Notes: generated by a model not told the origin, from the sequence alone. 64,000 nucleotides of DNA from Clostridium algoriphilum (GCF_020443705.1 NZ_JAIZZK010000021.1:19023-83022); one strand, 5' to 3'. Positions 17,647-26,921 are shown, counted from the stretch's first letter. Numbers and translations: made by a program.

Positions 17647-19340
17647 ATGTTTAAGAAAATGTTTGAATCAGGAAAGATAGGAAATTTAGAAATCAAAAAC
17701 CGTTTGGTTGTTCCACCAATGCTCAGTGAATATGCAGATGAGAATGGTAACCTTTACTAGGGATACAACCTGTAGCTCCATCACCAATACATGATCCAGC
17801 AATCTTTGAAATCCCTCATGAATTAACAATAGACGAAGTAATAGAATTAGAGGATAAATTTGTAGATTCAATAGTAAGGGCACAAAAGGCGGGGTATGAT
17901 GGAACTGAGCTCCATGGTGCTCACGGGTATCTAATTAATCAGTTTGTCTCTCCTTTTTCAAATAAAAGAACTGATATCTATGGTGGGAATTTAATGAATC
18001 GTTTGAGATTTCCTTTAAATATAATAAAGAAAGCTTACGAGAAGGTTGGGAAAGACTTTGTAATAACTTACAGAATAAGCGCTGATGAATTTGTAGAGGG
18101 TGGGCTTACTATTGAAGATTCAAAAATTATAGCTCCTATCCTTGAAGCTGCTGGAATCAAAGCAATACATGTATCTGGAGCAGTATATAAATCAGGTCAT
18201 CTTCCTTCAGCACCATATCAAGCTACTACAGCTCTCTTTTCAGATTTAGCTAAGGAAATCAAATCCGTCGTAAGTATACCTATAATTGCGGTTAATAAGA
18301 TAAATACCCCTTACGTAGCTGAATCTATATTAAAACAGGGGAAAGCAGATTTTGTAGCCATAGGAAGAGCTTCTATAGCTGATCCTGAATTTCCAAGTAA
18401 AGTTAGGGAGGGAAGACTCGAAGATATTATTCCTTGTATATCTTGTGATCAAGGATGCCAAGGATATATAGCACTTCAAAAACCAGTTTCATGTTTAGTG
18501 AATCCAAGAACTGGTCGTGAGGGAGAGTACAATTTAGAGAAAGTGGAAAATCCTAAAAAAGTTATGATTATAGGTGGAGGATTAGCTGGAATGCAAGCTG
18601 GAGTTGTAGCTGCTATTAAAGGGCACAAGGTTGAAATATTTGAAAAAGCTGACAGATTAGGCGGCCGATGGTTATTAGCAGCTATACCACCATCAAAAGA
18701 AATATTTAATTCATTTGTAGTATATTTAAAAGGTCAGTTAGATAAACATAAAGTCAAAGTACATTTAAATACAGAGGTTACAGAGGAACTTATAAACATT
18801 TTTAAACCAGATCATATAATTTTATCAGCAGGATCTAATCCAATTGCAATTCCGTTTAAGGGACTAGAAACAAATAAAAATGTAGTTCAAGCTAATGAAA
18901 TTTTAGCAGGAAAAGTTTTACCAGGTAGAAATGTGGCTATTGTAGGTGGGGGATTAGTTGGAATGGAAACTGCGGAACATTTAGCTGTTCATAACTCATC
19001 AGTAACTGTCATAGAGATGAAAGAGACTTGCCTTGAAGAGATGGCAGGAATACCTAAAGTATTTATGATGAAGAGCTTAGAACACAACAAGGTAGCTATT
19101 AGACTGGGAACTAAATTGGAAGAAATTAAAGAAAATAGCATAGTTATAAGCAAAAATGGAGTTTCTGAGGAGTTACAAGTGGATCAAATAATCTTAGCTA
19201 TAGGGGCTAGACCTAATCTCGCTCTTGACGAGATAATAAAAGGAAAATTTTCATATACTAAAGCTGGAGATATCACTGGAGTTGCAGATGGAATAGCGTC
19301 TGTAAAAGAAGGATATGAGGCTGCACTGAATATAAAATAA
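17647..19340 (+). pseudogene. FAD/FMN/Fe-S old yellow enzyme (enoate reductase type), internally deleted
   Basis: The start (ATG after GGAGGATATAC) reads MFKKMFESGKIGNLEIKNRL and continues to a stop at about 17760. A different frame then resumes at PVAPSPI, which in intact homologues lies about 80 residues further on. The rest is intact: the barrel block ELHGAHGYLINQF, the 4Fe-4S cysteines CISCDQGC and a fourth Cys, and two Rossmann motifs, GGGLAGMQ and GGGLVGME. The defect is thus a deletion of about 240 bases with a frame change. The 448-codon remainder could give a fragment lacking part of the flavin barrel. An intact relative lies at 46205-48208. Confidence 0.85.
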
Positions 19341-19418
19341 GATGGAATAGATTTTAATTATTTTTAATAAGGTTAATTATTGAGAAAGTTAGTAGTTGAT
19401 ATATTTAAAATAAAATAT

Positions 19419-19450
19419 AATAAAATTTATGTTAAGACATAAATTTTATT
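19419..19450. terminator. Hairpin after the old-yellow-enzyme pseudogene
   Basis: Perfect 13-base arms AATAAAATTTATG and CATAAATTTTATT flank a six-base loop. They are AT-only at the base and lack a long T-run, so the terminator strength is uncertain. Confidence 0.5.
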
Positions 19451-19568
19451 AGCTTCCTTTTATAGAATCGATTAATTTCTCTTATTACCTGCTTTTAAAC
19501 AGGATAATATATTTCTTTGAAGGGCAATATATAAATTGATGAAATTATTAATTGATGGAGGTATTTAT

Positions 19569-19742
19569 ATGAGTATATTTGGAGGGATTTTTAAAAACGG
19601 CGACAACATCAAAAATGAAACTACTGATCATTCTCCAAAGCTTCGTCATCGCAAAGAAGGACTTAATATTACCAAAAGTAGAGTGCAAAACGGCGAAATA
19701 GGACTTGATAAGAAAATTGTAGAATCAAAAAAAATTCTGTAG
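19569..19742 (+). CDS. Truncated DUF2382 (YsnF/AvaK-like) stress-domain protein
   Basis: This is a 57-residue product starting MSIFGGIFKNGDN. The segment LRHRKEGLNITKSRVQNGEI followed by Gly-Leu-Asp-Lys-Lys-Ile-Val-Glu matches the start of the DUF2382 domain, in which a conserved pattern of L.L.EE.L.I.K..V..GEV...K.IV is repeated. The frame stops soon after, while the family domain runs on for about 110 residues, so this is a fragment, perhaps a pseudogene. The ATG at 19569 is chosen because GATGGAGG lies eight bases upstream; a TTG at 19536 is in frame but lacks a site. The function of DUF2382 is not known in detail; it is linked to stress responses. Confidence 0.5.
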   Translation: MSIFGGIFKNGDNIKNETTDHSPKLRHRKEGLNITKSRVQNGEIGLDKKIVESKKIL

Positions 19743-19847
19743 CGCGTTAGTGGAAAAGAAGTTAAATAGAAATTGATTATCTAGATTGTAATACATTTAT
19801 AATACTATCAGAGGATATCGAGCCAATAAGTAGATTTTAATAGACAG

Positions 19848-19878
19848 GGTTGCAGAGATGCAGCCTTTCTTTTTTCGG
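19848..19878 (+). terminator. Intrinsic terminator
   Basis: A GGTTGCA/TGCAGCC stem with one G-T pair is followed by TTTCTTTTTT. It ends the transcript of the DUF2382 fragment. From here to 20180 I see only an eight-base-arm hairpin at 20089-20116. Confidence 0.65.
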
Positions 19879-20180
19879 TTTGGAGATAATTGAGAAGAGT
19901 TGACCTAGCTTAAATGTGGATAAAAACAAAAGGAATATCATAGGTAAAATAAAGATAAAATCATAAAATTTGTAAATATAAATACAGGTTACTCTCATTT
20001 AATTTTTTCTGCTCTTTAAATCTAATTTGTTTAAATCTCCATTCTAACAACATTAACTATTCATCCAATACATTATCAATGTTCTTCTTAACCCCACATC
20101 TAATGATATGGGGTTACTTGAGACGACATATAAGAAAGAAGCGTATTAACTTAACTTTTCATTTTGTTCATAACTTTAAT

Positions 20181-20546
20181 TCATTTCAAGTTCTTTTTTA
20201 TTTTAACTCTGATAATCAAGCCAATTATAAGTCCAATCAACGCAGGAAAAAAAGCAAAAAATAAGTCTATCCCATCAAATGTACTAAATACTACAAACGG
20301 AATTATTATGCCCAAAAGACCAACAAATACAGGATAAAACCAAAACAGATAACCTTTTTTCAAACTAATGATAAGGGAAGCAATCAGAGTAGTTAAAGGC
20401 ATTACAATGTAAAAATTAAGCAAACAATAGCCCATTTCATCACCCGCGGAAAGAAATACTCCCCAAAGACCAATTGTAAAAAAAAATAATGCAGAAACAC
20501 CATAACATAACAGCGAAATTTTTTTCGATGAATTGATATTTTTCAT
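20181..20546 (-). CDS. Small integral membrane protein of unknown function
   Basis: This is a 121-residue protein with four predicted membrane helices (about residues 10-32, 42-62, 66-86 and 90-112) and basic ends (MKNINSSKKIS and a Lys-rich C-terminus). The ATG follows GGAGGAGTAATT, a strong ribosome site, which supports real expression. I do not recognise a family motif. It stands alone between decayed regions, with a weak hairpin past its 3' end. Confidence 0.65.
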   Translation of the reverse strand: MKNINSSKKISLLCYGVSALFFFTIGLWGVFLSAGDEMGYCLLNFYIVMPLTTLIASLIISLKKGYLFWFYPVFVGLLGIIIPFVVFSTFDGIDLFFAFFPALIGLIIGLIIRVKIKKNLK

Positions 20547-20754
20547 AATTACTCCTCCAAATAAAATATAATCTTTACGTCAACATTTACTACGATTAGA
20601 TTACGACATAAACACTTACTTAATTATACTATTTTTACTGGAAATTCTATATAAGAAATTAAAATATGTTTTGTTAATAATACGATAAAAAACATTTAGT
20701 ATAATAGGTAAATATATTATTTAATGATGTCATGAAAGTTAGATATATATAGGG

Positions 20755-20829
20755 AAAGTACGTTATTAAGATAAATAACGTACTTTATAATGCATCGAAC
20801 TTCTGTTTACACAAAATTATTTACAGGCC
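20755..20829. mobile_element. IS256-type element remnant (solitary end)
   Basis: The 29 bases at 20801-20829 are the exact reverse complement of 63891-63919, which precedes a transposase-like start at the window end. The sequence has the CTGTTTACACAAAATTATT form typical of IS256-family terminal repeats. A perfect 13-base-arm hairpin at 20755-20786 lies just inside. No transposase is left here. Confidence 0.6.
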
Positions 20830-20900
20830 TAAAAAAATGAGTAGGAGGGGCAATAAGGAGGAGCTATTACAATATAAACAGTATTTACTGGGTTCAACTG

Positions 20901-20929
20901 TTGACATCGTTTACGAAATATAGTAAAAT
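20901..20929 (+). promoter_or_regulatory. Near-consensus sigma-A promoter
   Basis: TTGACA and TAAAAT are separated by exactly 17 bases. No intact gene follows within 400 bases; the transcript would begin just before the tandem repeat at 20951. Confidence 0.55.
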
Positions 20930-20950
20930 AAAAATAAGCGAAATAAAATG

Positions 20951-20999
20951 AAACATAAACGAACATAAACGAACATAAACGAACATAAACGAACATGAA
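20951..20999 (+). repeat. Tandem array of a 10-bp unit
   Basis: Four consecutive copies of GAACATAAAC plus partial copies at each end. The 10-base period is about one helical turn, so protein bound to each copy would lie on one face. Downstream to about 21180 there are degenerate short frames (for example a 29-codon one at 20997) that I do not recognise. Confidence 0.85.
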
Positions 21000-21370
21000 T
21001 AAACGTTGTTGTTTAAAATATGATAAAAAAGGAAGCTTTAAAGTTATGTTTCCTGAAGAAAGAAAAAGCTTAATAAAATGGTAGAAAATAATATTGGAAA
21101 TCTTATAGATGATTTTATACTTAATCAAAACAGAAAAGTGGACAAACTTATTCTAAAGTTGCAGTAAGTTAAGCAACATTACATATGAATATTTTTTTTT
21201 ATTAAACCTGTTGTTTTTTTGTATTTAGGAATAATAAGTAGCCTCAAAGTGAATGTTTGCAATGCTTAATAATATTATTATTAAATTATTAAGATGCTTT
21301 TGTGTTCTCACATCTAATAAATAGGTTGCATATTAAGCAACTATAAAATATAAAGAAAGGGATGGAAAAT

Positions 21371-22045
21371 ATGACTAAAAAAATAAATCTAATTAAAAGA
21401 CTAATTATATTTTTTGTAGGAATGAGTATTATACAGATTGGAGTAGCCTTGTTTTTAAAAACTAATATTGGTTCCGATCCATTTACTTTATTCACTCAAG
21501 GATTAGCATTTTTATTAAATAAAACACCCGGAAATGCTAATATGATTATTTTATTTGTATTGTTTTGCATAATACTTCTAGTTGAAAGACGTCGTATAAA
21601 GATAGGAACAATTATATGCGTTGTTGGAGTAGGACCCATTATTGACCTTGGAGTAAAGGCTGTTTCATTTTTCCCAATTGCCTCTTTAAATATTAGTATG
21701 AAAATATTTTTAGTTGTAATCGGTTGTGCTTTAATTGCAATTGGATTTTCTATACTTAAAGCAAGTGATCTAGGTGTTGCACCAAATGATATTATTCCAT
21801 TTATTATAAAAGATAAAACTAATTTAGAATATCGTTGGATTCGTATGGCATTAGATGTTAGTTTTTTAATAATGGGCTTTACACTCGGCGGAATATTGGG
21901 AATAGGTACAATAATATCTGCATTGTTAATAGGTCCATTCATACAATTTTGTCTTCCGTATGGAGAAAAGTTCGTAAATGTTATTGTTAAAAATCAAACT
22001 GAAGATGAAAATGAAAATGAAGAAAGTGTATCTTTAAGGGCTTAA
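21371..22045 (+). CDS. YczE/YyaS-type integral membrane protein
   Basis: This membrane protein has about 224 residues and five or so helices. The N-terminal pattern FFVGMSIIQIGVALFLKTNI-GSDPFTLFTQG and the later GFSILKASDLGVAPNDIIPF are typical of the YczE/YyaS/YitT-like family of uncharacterised membrane proteins. The second half repeats the fold of the first, consistent with an internal duplication. Two ATGs are possible; 21371 is better placed relative to AGAAAGGG than 21362. The C-terminus is short and acidic (Glu-Asp-Glu-Asn repeats). The gene stands alone and is followed by a strong terminator. Its function is unknown. Confidence 0.75.
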   Translation: MTKKINLIKRLIIFFVGMSIIQIGVALFLKTNIGSDPFTLFTQGLAFLLNKTPGNANMIILFVLFCIILLVERRRIKIGTIICVVGVGPIIDLGVKAVSFFPIASLNISMKIFLVVIGCALIAIGFSILKASDLGVAPNDIIPFIIKDKTNLEYRWIRMALDVSFLIMGFTLGGILGIGTIISALLIGPFIQFCLPYGEKFVNVIVKNQTEDENENEESVSLRA

Positions 22046-22141
22046 ATTTAAAAGCTAATGATATTGCAATAATTCTTTGAGAGAGGCAGGCAAACTTAAT
22101 AGCTTGAAAATAGTCGTAATTTATATTGAAATGTACCTACC

Positions 22142-22187
22142 AAAACATTATACCTTGCCTGTATAGGCAAGGTATAGTGTTTTGTTT
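22142..22187 (+). terminator. Strong terminator after the YczE-like gene
   Basis: Eighteen-base arms beginning AAAACATTATACCTTGCC with one G-T pair flank a six-base loop and run into TTTTGTTTT. Confidence 0.85.
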
Positions 22188-22259
22188 TGGTATGGTACTT
22201 TACCATATCAACAATATAATTTAAATTAGCCTGAATGCTTTTCATCCATTGCAAATAAA

Positions 22260-22290
22260 AATGCCTCTGGTAGCTCCAGAGGTTTTTATT
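22260..22290 (+). terminator. Terminator-like hairpin
   Basis: A CCTCTGG/CCAGAGG stem with a TAGCT loop, followed by TTTTTATTATTT. Confidence 0.65.
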
Positions 22291-22328
22291 ATTTAACTAA
22301 TTTTAACTTTATAATATCGGAAGGTACT

Positions 22329-22470
22329 TTATTTACCCTCTTCATACTGATTAATTAATTTATAGAATGTAGTTTTCTTTAAATCTAATATTTTCATAAC
22401 ATCAACACCACTTATGTTGCCATGGCTTACGTCCTTTATACTTACCTTCTGTTACCGCAACAGCTATGCC
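22329..22470 (-). pseudogene. Serine recombinase (resolvase) C-terminal remnant
   Basis: On the minus strand a frame reads a Gly-Lys-Tyr-Lys-Gly-Arg-Lys-Pro stretch. After a frame change a second piece reads SGVDVMKILDLKKTTFYKLI followed by a short tail and stop. This is the linker and C-terminal helix-turn-helix of Tn3-type resolvases and invertases. The catalytic N-terminal domain is missing. It marks an old mobile element in this decayed zone. The rest of 22471-22736 holds only an imperfect pair of ATAGTTAAATG inverted copies at about 22632 and 22703. Confidence 0.65.
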
Positions 22471-22736
22471 TTCCATATAATTAGTTCACTTACTATAGTG
22501 AATTCAAACGAACGCCTGAATATTATTAAGCATAATAAGGCAATTATATGTAATACTTTTGTAATGCAATAGTATTACTAATTTATTTTTTATAAAAAAT
22601 ATAACAAACTATTAAGTGTATCAATAAACTATAGTTAAATGAGACGTTGAAAAATACCCAAAATAAAATAGTAGAACTGGTGTTTCATAGAACTCATATA
22701 CATTTAACTATCGTTCTCCATTAACCGAATAACAAT

Positions 22737-22928
22737 TTATATAACATTATAGGTTCCATTAATAAATAAAATCAAGTCGCTAATTGTACCAACACAAAAA
22801 AATATAAAATAATAACTCGCAATAGTGATTTCCTTATTAAACAGCTCTTTAAATGCTTGAATGAACAAGTTATTAAACTTAAACCAACTTAATATCCAAC
22901 CAATTAAAAGAAAACTTACAATCATCAT
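22737..22928 (-). CDS. Small membrane protein (63 residues), unknown
   Basis: The protein starts MMIVSFLLIGWILSWFKF and has two hydrophobic segments (about residues 1-17 and 38-60) around a short polar loop. A GGGGGAC ribosome site lies seven bases before the first ATG. No family is recognised. The ribosome site and clean frame support it, but its small size and setting among pseudogenes leave doubt. Confidence 0.45.
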   Translation of the reverse strand: MMIVSFLLIGWILSWFKFNNLFIQAFKELFNKEITIASYYFIFFCVGTISDLILFINGTYNVI

Positions 22929-23139
22929 TTTTTGTCCCCCACTCTAAAAAAATTGAGTTTTGTATCTTCTTTAGTATATCATTATTATTTATATAGGTAA
23001 AATGTTAATGTCGTGAAATGAATAGTTTAACGACAGAAGACATTAATAAGTGCATGGGCAAATAAATGAGTGAAAGCAACATATTTTTTGCAAAAATATG
23101 GTATACTTATTCCATAATTACTTGTTATTGTAAAATTAT

Positions 23140-23462
23140 AAATACTAAGGTTATTGGTTTAAAGGGGACTGAGTTACCAGATGAATTGACAGAAAATAAC
23201 CTAAAGATAGTAGAAGAAATACGATCTATATCAGCGGAGATGTGTCAACAAAAAGATCACCAACAATACCAAAAGCTGCAAATATAGAAGGAACTTTAGT
23301 TAACAATTTATTAAAGGATAATAGTAATAAATTAAAAATAGCACATCCAGGCGACATCATGGAAACGGTTGCTAAGGTTAACAATGGAAAAATTATGTAA
23401 AGGTTGTTAGAACAGCGAGAAGAATAATGGAAGGTTACGTTTATACAAGAGAAAAATATTAA
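23140..23462 (+). pseudogene. PrpF-family isomerase remnant (C-terminal part)
   Basis: Three pieces in different frames reconstruct the end of a PrpF/methylitaconate-isomerase-type protein. They are GLKGTELPDELTENN (about 23154-23280), a second piece with KLKIAHPGDIMETV (about 23265-23399), and a last piece VVRTARRIMEGYVYTREKY ending at 23462. The family's GTELP, GHPSG and ERTARR-MEG-VY blocks are recognisable. Stops and frame changes separate the pieces and the N-terminal half is missing. PrpF relatives isomerise unsaturated dicarboxylates such as aconitate or methylitaconate; the adjacent transporter remnant fits an organic-acid locus. The first 60 codons of the open frame starting at 23066 are not PrpF-like. 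Confidence 0.65.
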
Positions 23463-23468
23463 GATAAT

Positions 23469-23630
23469 ATGAAAGGGGCTGCATCAGCAGTAGGAATAGG
23501 ACTAGGAGATATAGCTATTCTTACAGCAGGTAACAGATTTTAACTTTTACCATTTGCTCAAGTGGCTACAAGACTTGGTGGTGCAGCTACAGTTACATTA
23601 GCTATAGCAATATTAAGAATGATTCATTAG
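23469..23630 (+). pseudogene. Carboxylate transporter C-terminal remnant (2HCT/CitS-like)
   Basis: A 54-codon frame with one internal TAA (23541) reads GAASAVGIGLGDIAILTAGN before the stop and LLPFAQVATRLGGAATVTLA after it. The LPFAQ-RLGGA pattern matches the C-terminal helices of 2-hydroxycarboxylate (citrate/malate) transporters. It starts seven bases after the PrpF remnant. The family is recognised from a short segment, so moderate confidence. Confidence 0.5.
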
Positions 23631-23718
23631 TATCATATTTAAATATTATAAAATAAGAGAAGCTTATGAAGAATGTAGTGTAAAAGTTGGATTATCTATT
23701 AAATTAGTAGAAAATTGG

Positions 23719-23752
23719 TATCTATATCTATATCTATATCTATATCTATATG
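23719..23752 (+). repeat. Hexanucleotide microsatellite
   Basis: About five tandem copies of TATATC in the non-coding stretch before pckA. Confidence 0.9.
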
Positions 23753-23919
23753 AATCATGATTTTATAATTTTTGATGTAAATAGGTACTAATTTATCATG
23801 TAAGTATTGTTGGTGAACTAATAGCTTTAAAAATAAGAATGTTAAATTTATATTGGAGTGTTGAATAATAAATATATTTTTTTCTCGTTGTATAAAATAG
23901 TAAGGGGGAAAATTAATAA

Positions 23920-25497
23920 ATGAATTTGAATCTGGATTATTTAAATATAAAAAATTACAATAATTTATATAGAAACATGAGCATACCCAATCTTATAGAA
24001 TTTGCAATTAAAAGAGAAGAGGGTGTTTTATCAGATAAGGGAGCATTGGTGGTAAACACAGGTAAATATACTGGTAGATCTCCAAATGATAGGTTTATTG
24101 TAAAAGACAATATTACAAAAAATACAATAAATTGGGGAGAAGGAAATTTGCCAATAGATGAACATGTATTTGATAAAATTTATAATGATGTGTTAGGTTA
24201 CTTAAAGCAAAAGGATTTATTCATGTTTGACGGTTTTATAGGAGCTTTAAAAGAATATACTCTTCCTATAAGAGTTATATGTGAATGTGCATACCAAGCT
24301 ATGTTTTCTAACCAAATGTTTATTAGACCTAATGTTGAACAACTTTCAAATTATGCACCAGAGTTTAATATAATATCAGTTCCAGGTTTTAAGGCTAAGG
24401 GAATGGAAGATGGAATAAATTCTGAAGCTTTTGTATTAATAAATTTCTCGAAAAAAATAATTCTTATTGGTGGAACAGGTTACTCAGGTGAAATAAAAAA
24501 ATCTGCATTTTCAGTAATGAATTTTATACTTCCCCAAAAGGGTGTATTACCAATGCACTGTTCAGCGAATACAGGGAATGATGGGCGTACAACAATTTTC
24601 TTTGGACTATCAGGTACAGGAAAAACCACATTATCCACTGATGCTGAAAGAAGGCTTATTGGCGATGATGAACACGGTTGGTGTAACGAAGGAGTATTTA
24701 ATTTTGAAGGCGGTTGCTACGCAAAAACAGTAGGACTTAATAAGGAGAAGGAACAGGAAATATATAATGCCATAAAATTTGGAACTCTCCTTGAAAATGT
24801 AGTAATAGATGAAAATAGAACTCCAGATTATAATGATTCTCAATTTACTGAGAATGCAAGAGCAGCTTACCCAATAGATTATATAGATAATATTAATGTT
24901 AGTGATGTTTCAAGTAATCCAAGTAAAATTATATTTTTAACTGCAGATGCTTTTGGAGTAATGCCTCCTATATGTAAACTAACTAAAGAATCAGCTATGT
25001 ATCATTTTATGTCTGGTTACACAAGTAAAGTAGCAGGCACAGAGAGAGGCATAACGGAACCCAAAGCTACATTTTCGGCTTGTTTTGGAGAACCATTTAT
25101 GCTCTTAAATCCTGTAGTATATGCTAAGTTGCTAGGGGAGAAAATTGATAAATATAAGGCAGAAGTATATCTTATAAATACAGGTTGGATAGGTGGGGCC
25201 TATGGCAAAGGAGAAAGGGTTAATTTGTCTTACACAAGAGCTATGGTTAAAGCAGTTATGTTGGATAAGTTTAAAAATATAAAATTCTATGAGCATCCAG
25301 TATGCAAAGTCTTAATACCATTAGAATGTCCAGATGTTTCTAAAGAAATACTTAATCCTAGAAATACATGGGTTAACAAAGATGAATATGATAAAAAAGC
25401 GTATGAATTGGCAGAAAAATTTGAAGAGAATTTTAGAAGATTTAAGGACATACCCAGCAATATAATCAAAGCAGGTCCACATAAATTGGTAATTTAG
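23920..25497 (+). CDS. pckA: Phosphoenolpyruvate carboxykinase (ATP)
   Basis: This 525-residue cytoplasmic enzyme interconverts oxaloacetate plus ATP and phosphoenolpyruvate plus CO2 plus ADP. It is full length for the ATP-dependent family. The kinase-1a P-loop GLSGTGKTTLS lies near residue 230 and is followed by the metal-binding block IGDDEHGW. The signature regions YTGRSPNDRF (residues ~47-56) and TGWIGGAYGKGERV are present. It stands alone with AGGGGGAA upstream and a terminator just past the stop. In a fermenting Clostridium it would serve gluconeogenesis during growth on amino acids, consistent with the lysine-degradation operon, or anaplerosis. Confidence 0.96.
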   Translation: MNLNLDYLNIKNYNNLYRNMSIPNLIEFAIKREEGVLSDKGALVVNTGKYTGRSPNDRFIVKDNITKNTINWGEGNLPIDEHVFDKIYNDVLGYLKQKDLFMFDGFIGALKEYTLPIRVICECAYQAMFSNQMFIRPNVEQLSNYAPEFNIISVPGFKAKGMEDGINSEAFVLINFSKKIILIGGTGYSGEIKKSAFSVMNFILPQKGVLPMHCSANTGNDGRTTIFFGLSGTGKTTLSTDAERRLIGDDEHGWCNEGVFNFEGGCYAKTVGLNKEKEQEIYNAIKFGTLLENVVIDENRTPDYNDSQFTENARAAYPIDYIDNINVSDVSSNPSKIIFLTADAFGVMPPICKLTKESAMYHFMSGYTSKVAGTERGITEPKATFSACFGEPFMLLNPVVYAKLLGEKIDKYKAEVYLINTGWIGGAYGKGERVNLSYTRAMVKAVMLDKFKNIKFYEHPVCKVLIPLECPDVSKEILNPRNTWVNKDEYDKKAYELAEKFEENFRRFKDIPSNIIKAGPHKLVI

Positions 25498-25506
25498 TAG
25501 AATAAC

Positions 25507-25538
25507 ATAGTTTCAATTTAAGCATTGAAACTATATTA
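25507..25538 (+). terminator. Terminator of pckA
   Basis: Eleven-base arms ATAGTTTCAAT and ATTGAAACTAT flank a six-base loop, then ATTATTT. Confidence 0.75.
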
Positions 25539-25860
25539 TTTAAACATCTTCTATTATAAAAGATTCTTAGAATATTCTAATTCTGGATGTAGTAGAGGGG
25601 AGCTATAAATATATCTATCAAGTAAATGATAAGTATGTTGTTAATTGGTGATATTTTAGATGCAGGTAAAAAATTATTAAATAACAATCAACTTTCTTTG
25701 GCATTATTGTTAGTATAGTAGTGCAAATACGAAAACTCGAACAATATAAAATAAAGGTTGAAGCTAGTTAAATACGCTATATCCTACGACTAAATCTTAA
25801 CTCTATATATAATAAAATTATTATTTAACCTTGGTTAGAAATAAATAGTTACTAACACTT

Positions 25861-25894
25861 AAAGTCTCAGTGAACTCATAACTGAGACTTTTTA
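25861..25894 (+). terminator. Intrinsic terminator
   Basis: Perfect 11-base arms AAAGTCTCAGT and ACTGAGACTTT with a nine-base loop and T-run. Confidence 0.75.
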
Positions 25895-26032
25895 GTTCAT
25901 TAAGTAGTTAATTTTCACTTATTTTTATTTACGGTACGTGAAACAATTAAAGGTCACTCATTAAAGATATCTGGTCAAGCTAAGTTTATTATATTTGATC
26001 ATCAATATTGTCAAATATAGAATTTAATTAAC

Positions 26033-26065
26033 AAAAGCTCTGATAGTAATATCTCAGAGCTTTTT
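26033..26065. terminator. Intrinsic terminator (probably bidirectional)
   Basis: Arms AAAAGCTCTGA and TCAGAGCTTTT with a ten-base loop. A-run and T-run on opposite sides allow action on both strands, including the minus-strand DUF554 transcript. Confidence 0.75.
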
Positions 26066-26113
26066 ACTTCTTGTGGGAATTTTGAAGGGCAATTCTGGGG
26101 CTAATATACTGCC

Positions 26114-26806
26114 CTATATCAGTGTTACTATCCAGCAAAGAATTGGAACAATGATGATTGTGGGAAGATAATTTGCCACCTTAATTTTGGTAATGCCTAT
26201 GATATTCAGCCCAAGTGCGATGATCATAAGGGAGCCTGCACAGGTGATTTCCGCAATGGCGGCGTCTGTCAGAATTGGTTGTAAAAAATGCGCCAGCAGA
26301 ACAATGGAGCCCTGGAATACGAAAACGAAAGCGGCGGAAAACAAAACGCCGATGCCAAGACTTATAGACAACATGGTCGCTGATATCAAATCGAGCAGTG
26401 ATTTTGTAAAAAGCATCTCGTTGTCTCCGGTCAGTCCTGAGTTCAGCGAGCCTACAATCGTCATGGCGCCGATACAAAACAAAAGGCAACCCGTAACAAA
26501 GCCCTCGGCGACCGAAGCGGAGTTGTCGGAAGATTTCTTGAAATGTGTTCCAATCCACTCGCCCAAAGCGTTTACTTGCTTGTCAATATCCAGCCATGTC
26601 CCTATGATGGAGCCAATGACGATGGAAATGATAAGAATCAGAGTGTTTTCGCCTTTTAGTGTGCCGGATATTCCAATGTAAATGGTGCATAGCCCTATAC
26701 CAAGCATGACTGCATCAGTAAACTTTTTAGGGATTCCTTTCTTGCATAGCAGGCCGACAAGACTGCCTATGATAACGGTAGCTGTGTTGACTAGTACTCC
26801 TATCAT
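26114..26806 (-). CDS. DUF554 family membrane protein
   Basis: This is a 230-residue protein with about seven membrane helices. The N-terminus MIGVLVNTATVIIGSLVGLL and the block SIVIGSIIGTWLDIDKQVNA-LGEWI are typical of the DUF554 (YdfK-like) family. The function is unknown. The coding sequence is much richer in G and C than the surroundings (codons such as CTG, GCC, CGG and GGC are common), a property shared with the divergent LysR gene. The two probably arrived together, with the LysR protein controlling this gene. Confidence 0.85.
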   Translation of the reverse strand: MIGVLVNTATVIIGSLVGLLCKKGIPKKFTDAVMLGIGLCTIYIGISGTLKGENTLILIISIVIGSIIGTWLDIDKQVNALGEWIGTHFKKSSDNSASVAEGFVTGCLLFCIGAMTIVGSLNSGLTGDNEMLFTKSLLDLISATMLSISLGIGVLFSAAFVFVFQGSIVLLAHFLQPILTDAAIAEITCAGSLMIIALGLNIIGITKIKVANYLPTIIIVPILCWIVTLI

Positions 26807-26921
26807 CTTGAATTCTCCCTTCTGTTATTTGATATAAGTATACTATTGCTCTTGCCACTTGTAAAACGACGCATTATAATAGATCTATTAGAATTTCTCA
26901 TAGATGTGACGGAGGTGGGAT

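Larger units (their letters stand above)
25539..26113. other. Intergenic stretch with two terminators
   Basis: No gene is supported; a 27-codon frame near 25637 lacks a ribosome site. Two T-tailed hairpins are present: 25861-25894 (AAAGTCTCAGT arms) and 26033-26065 (AAAAGCTCTGA arms). The second lies beyond the 3' end of the DUF554 gene. Confidence 0.5.

Noticed and set aside
20951..21000. CRISPR array
   Set aside because: The repeated unit is only ten bases with no spacers and no cas genes nearby.
23066..23139. N-terminal part of a 73-codon frame before the PrpF remnant
   Set aside because: It has no ribosome site and no resemblance to PrpF; it is probably a chance extension of the remnant's frame.
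26181..26681. Long frames opposite and within the DUF554 gene (125 and 164 codons)
   Set aside because: They are shadows of the GC-rich DUF554 gene with no ribosome sites or family motifs.
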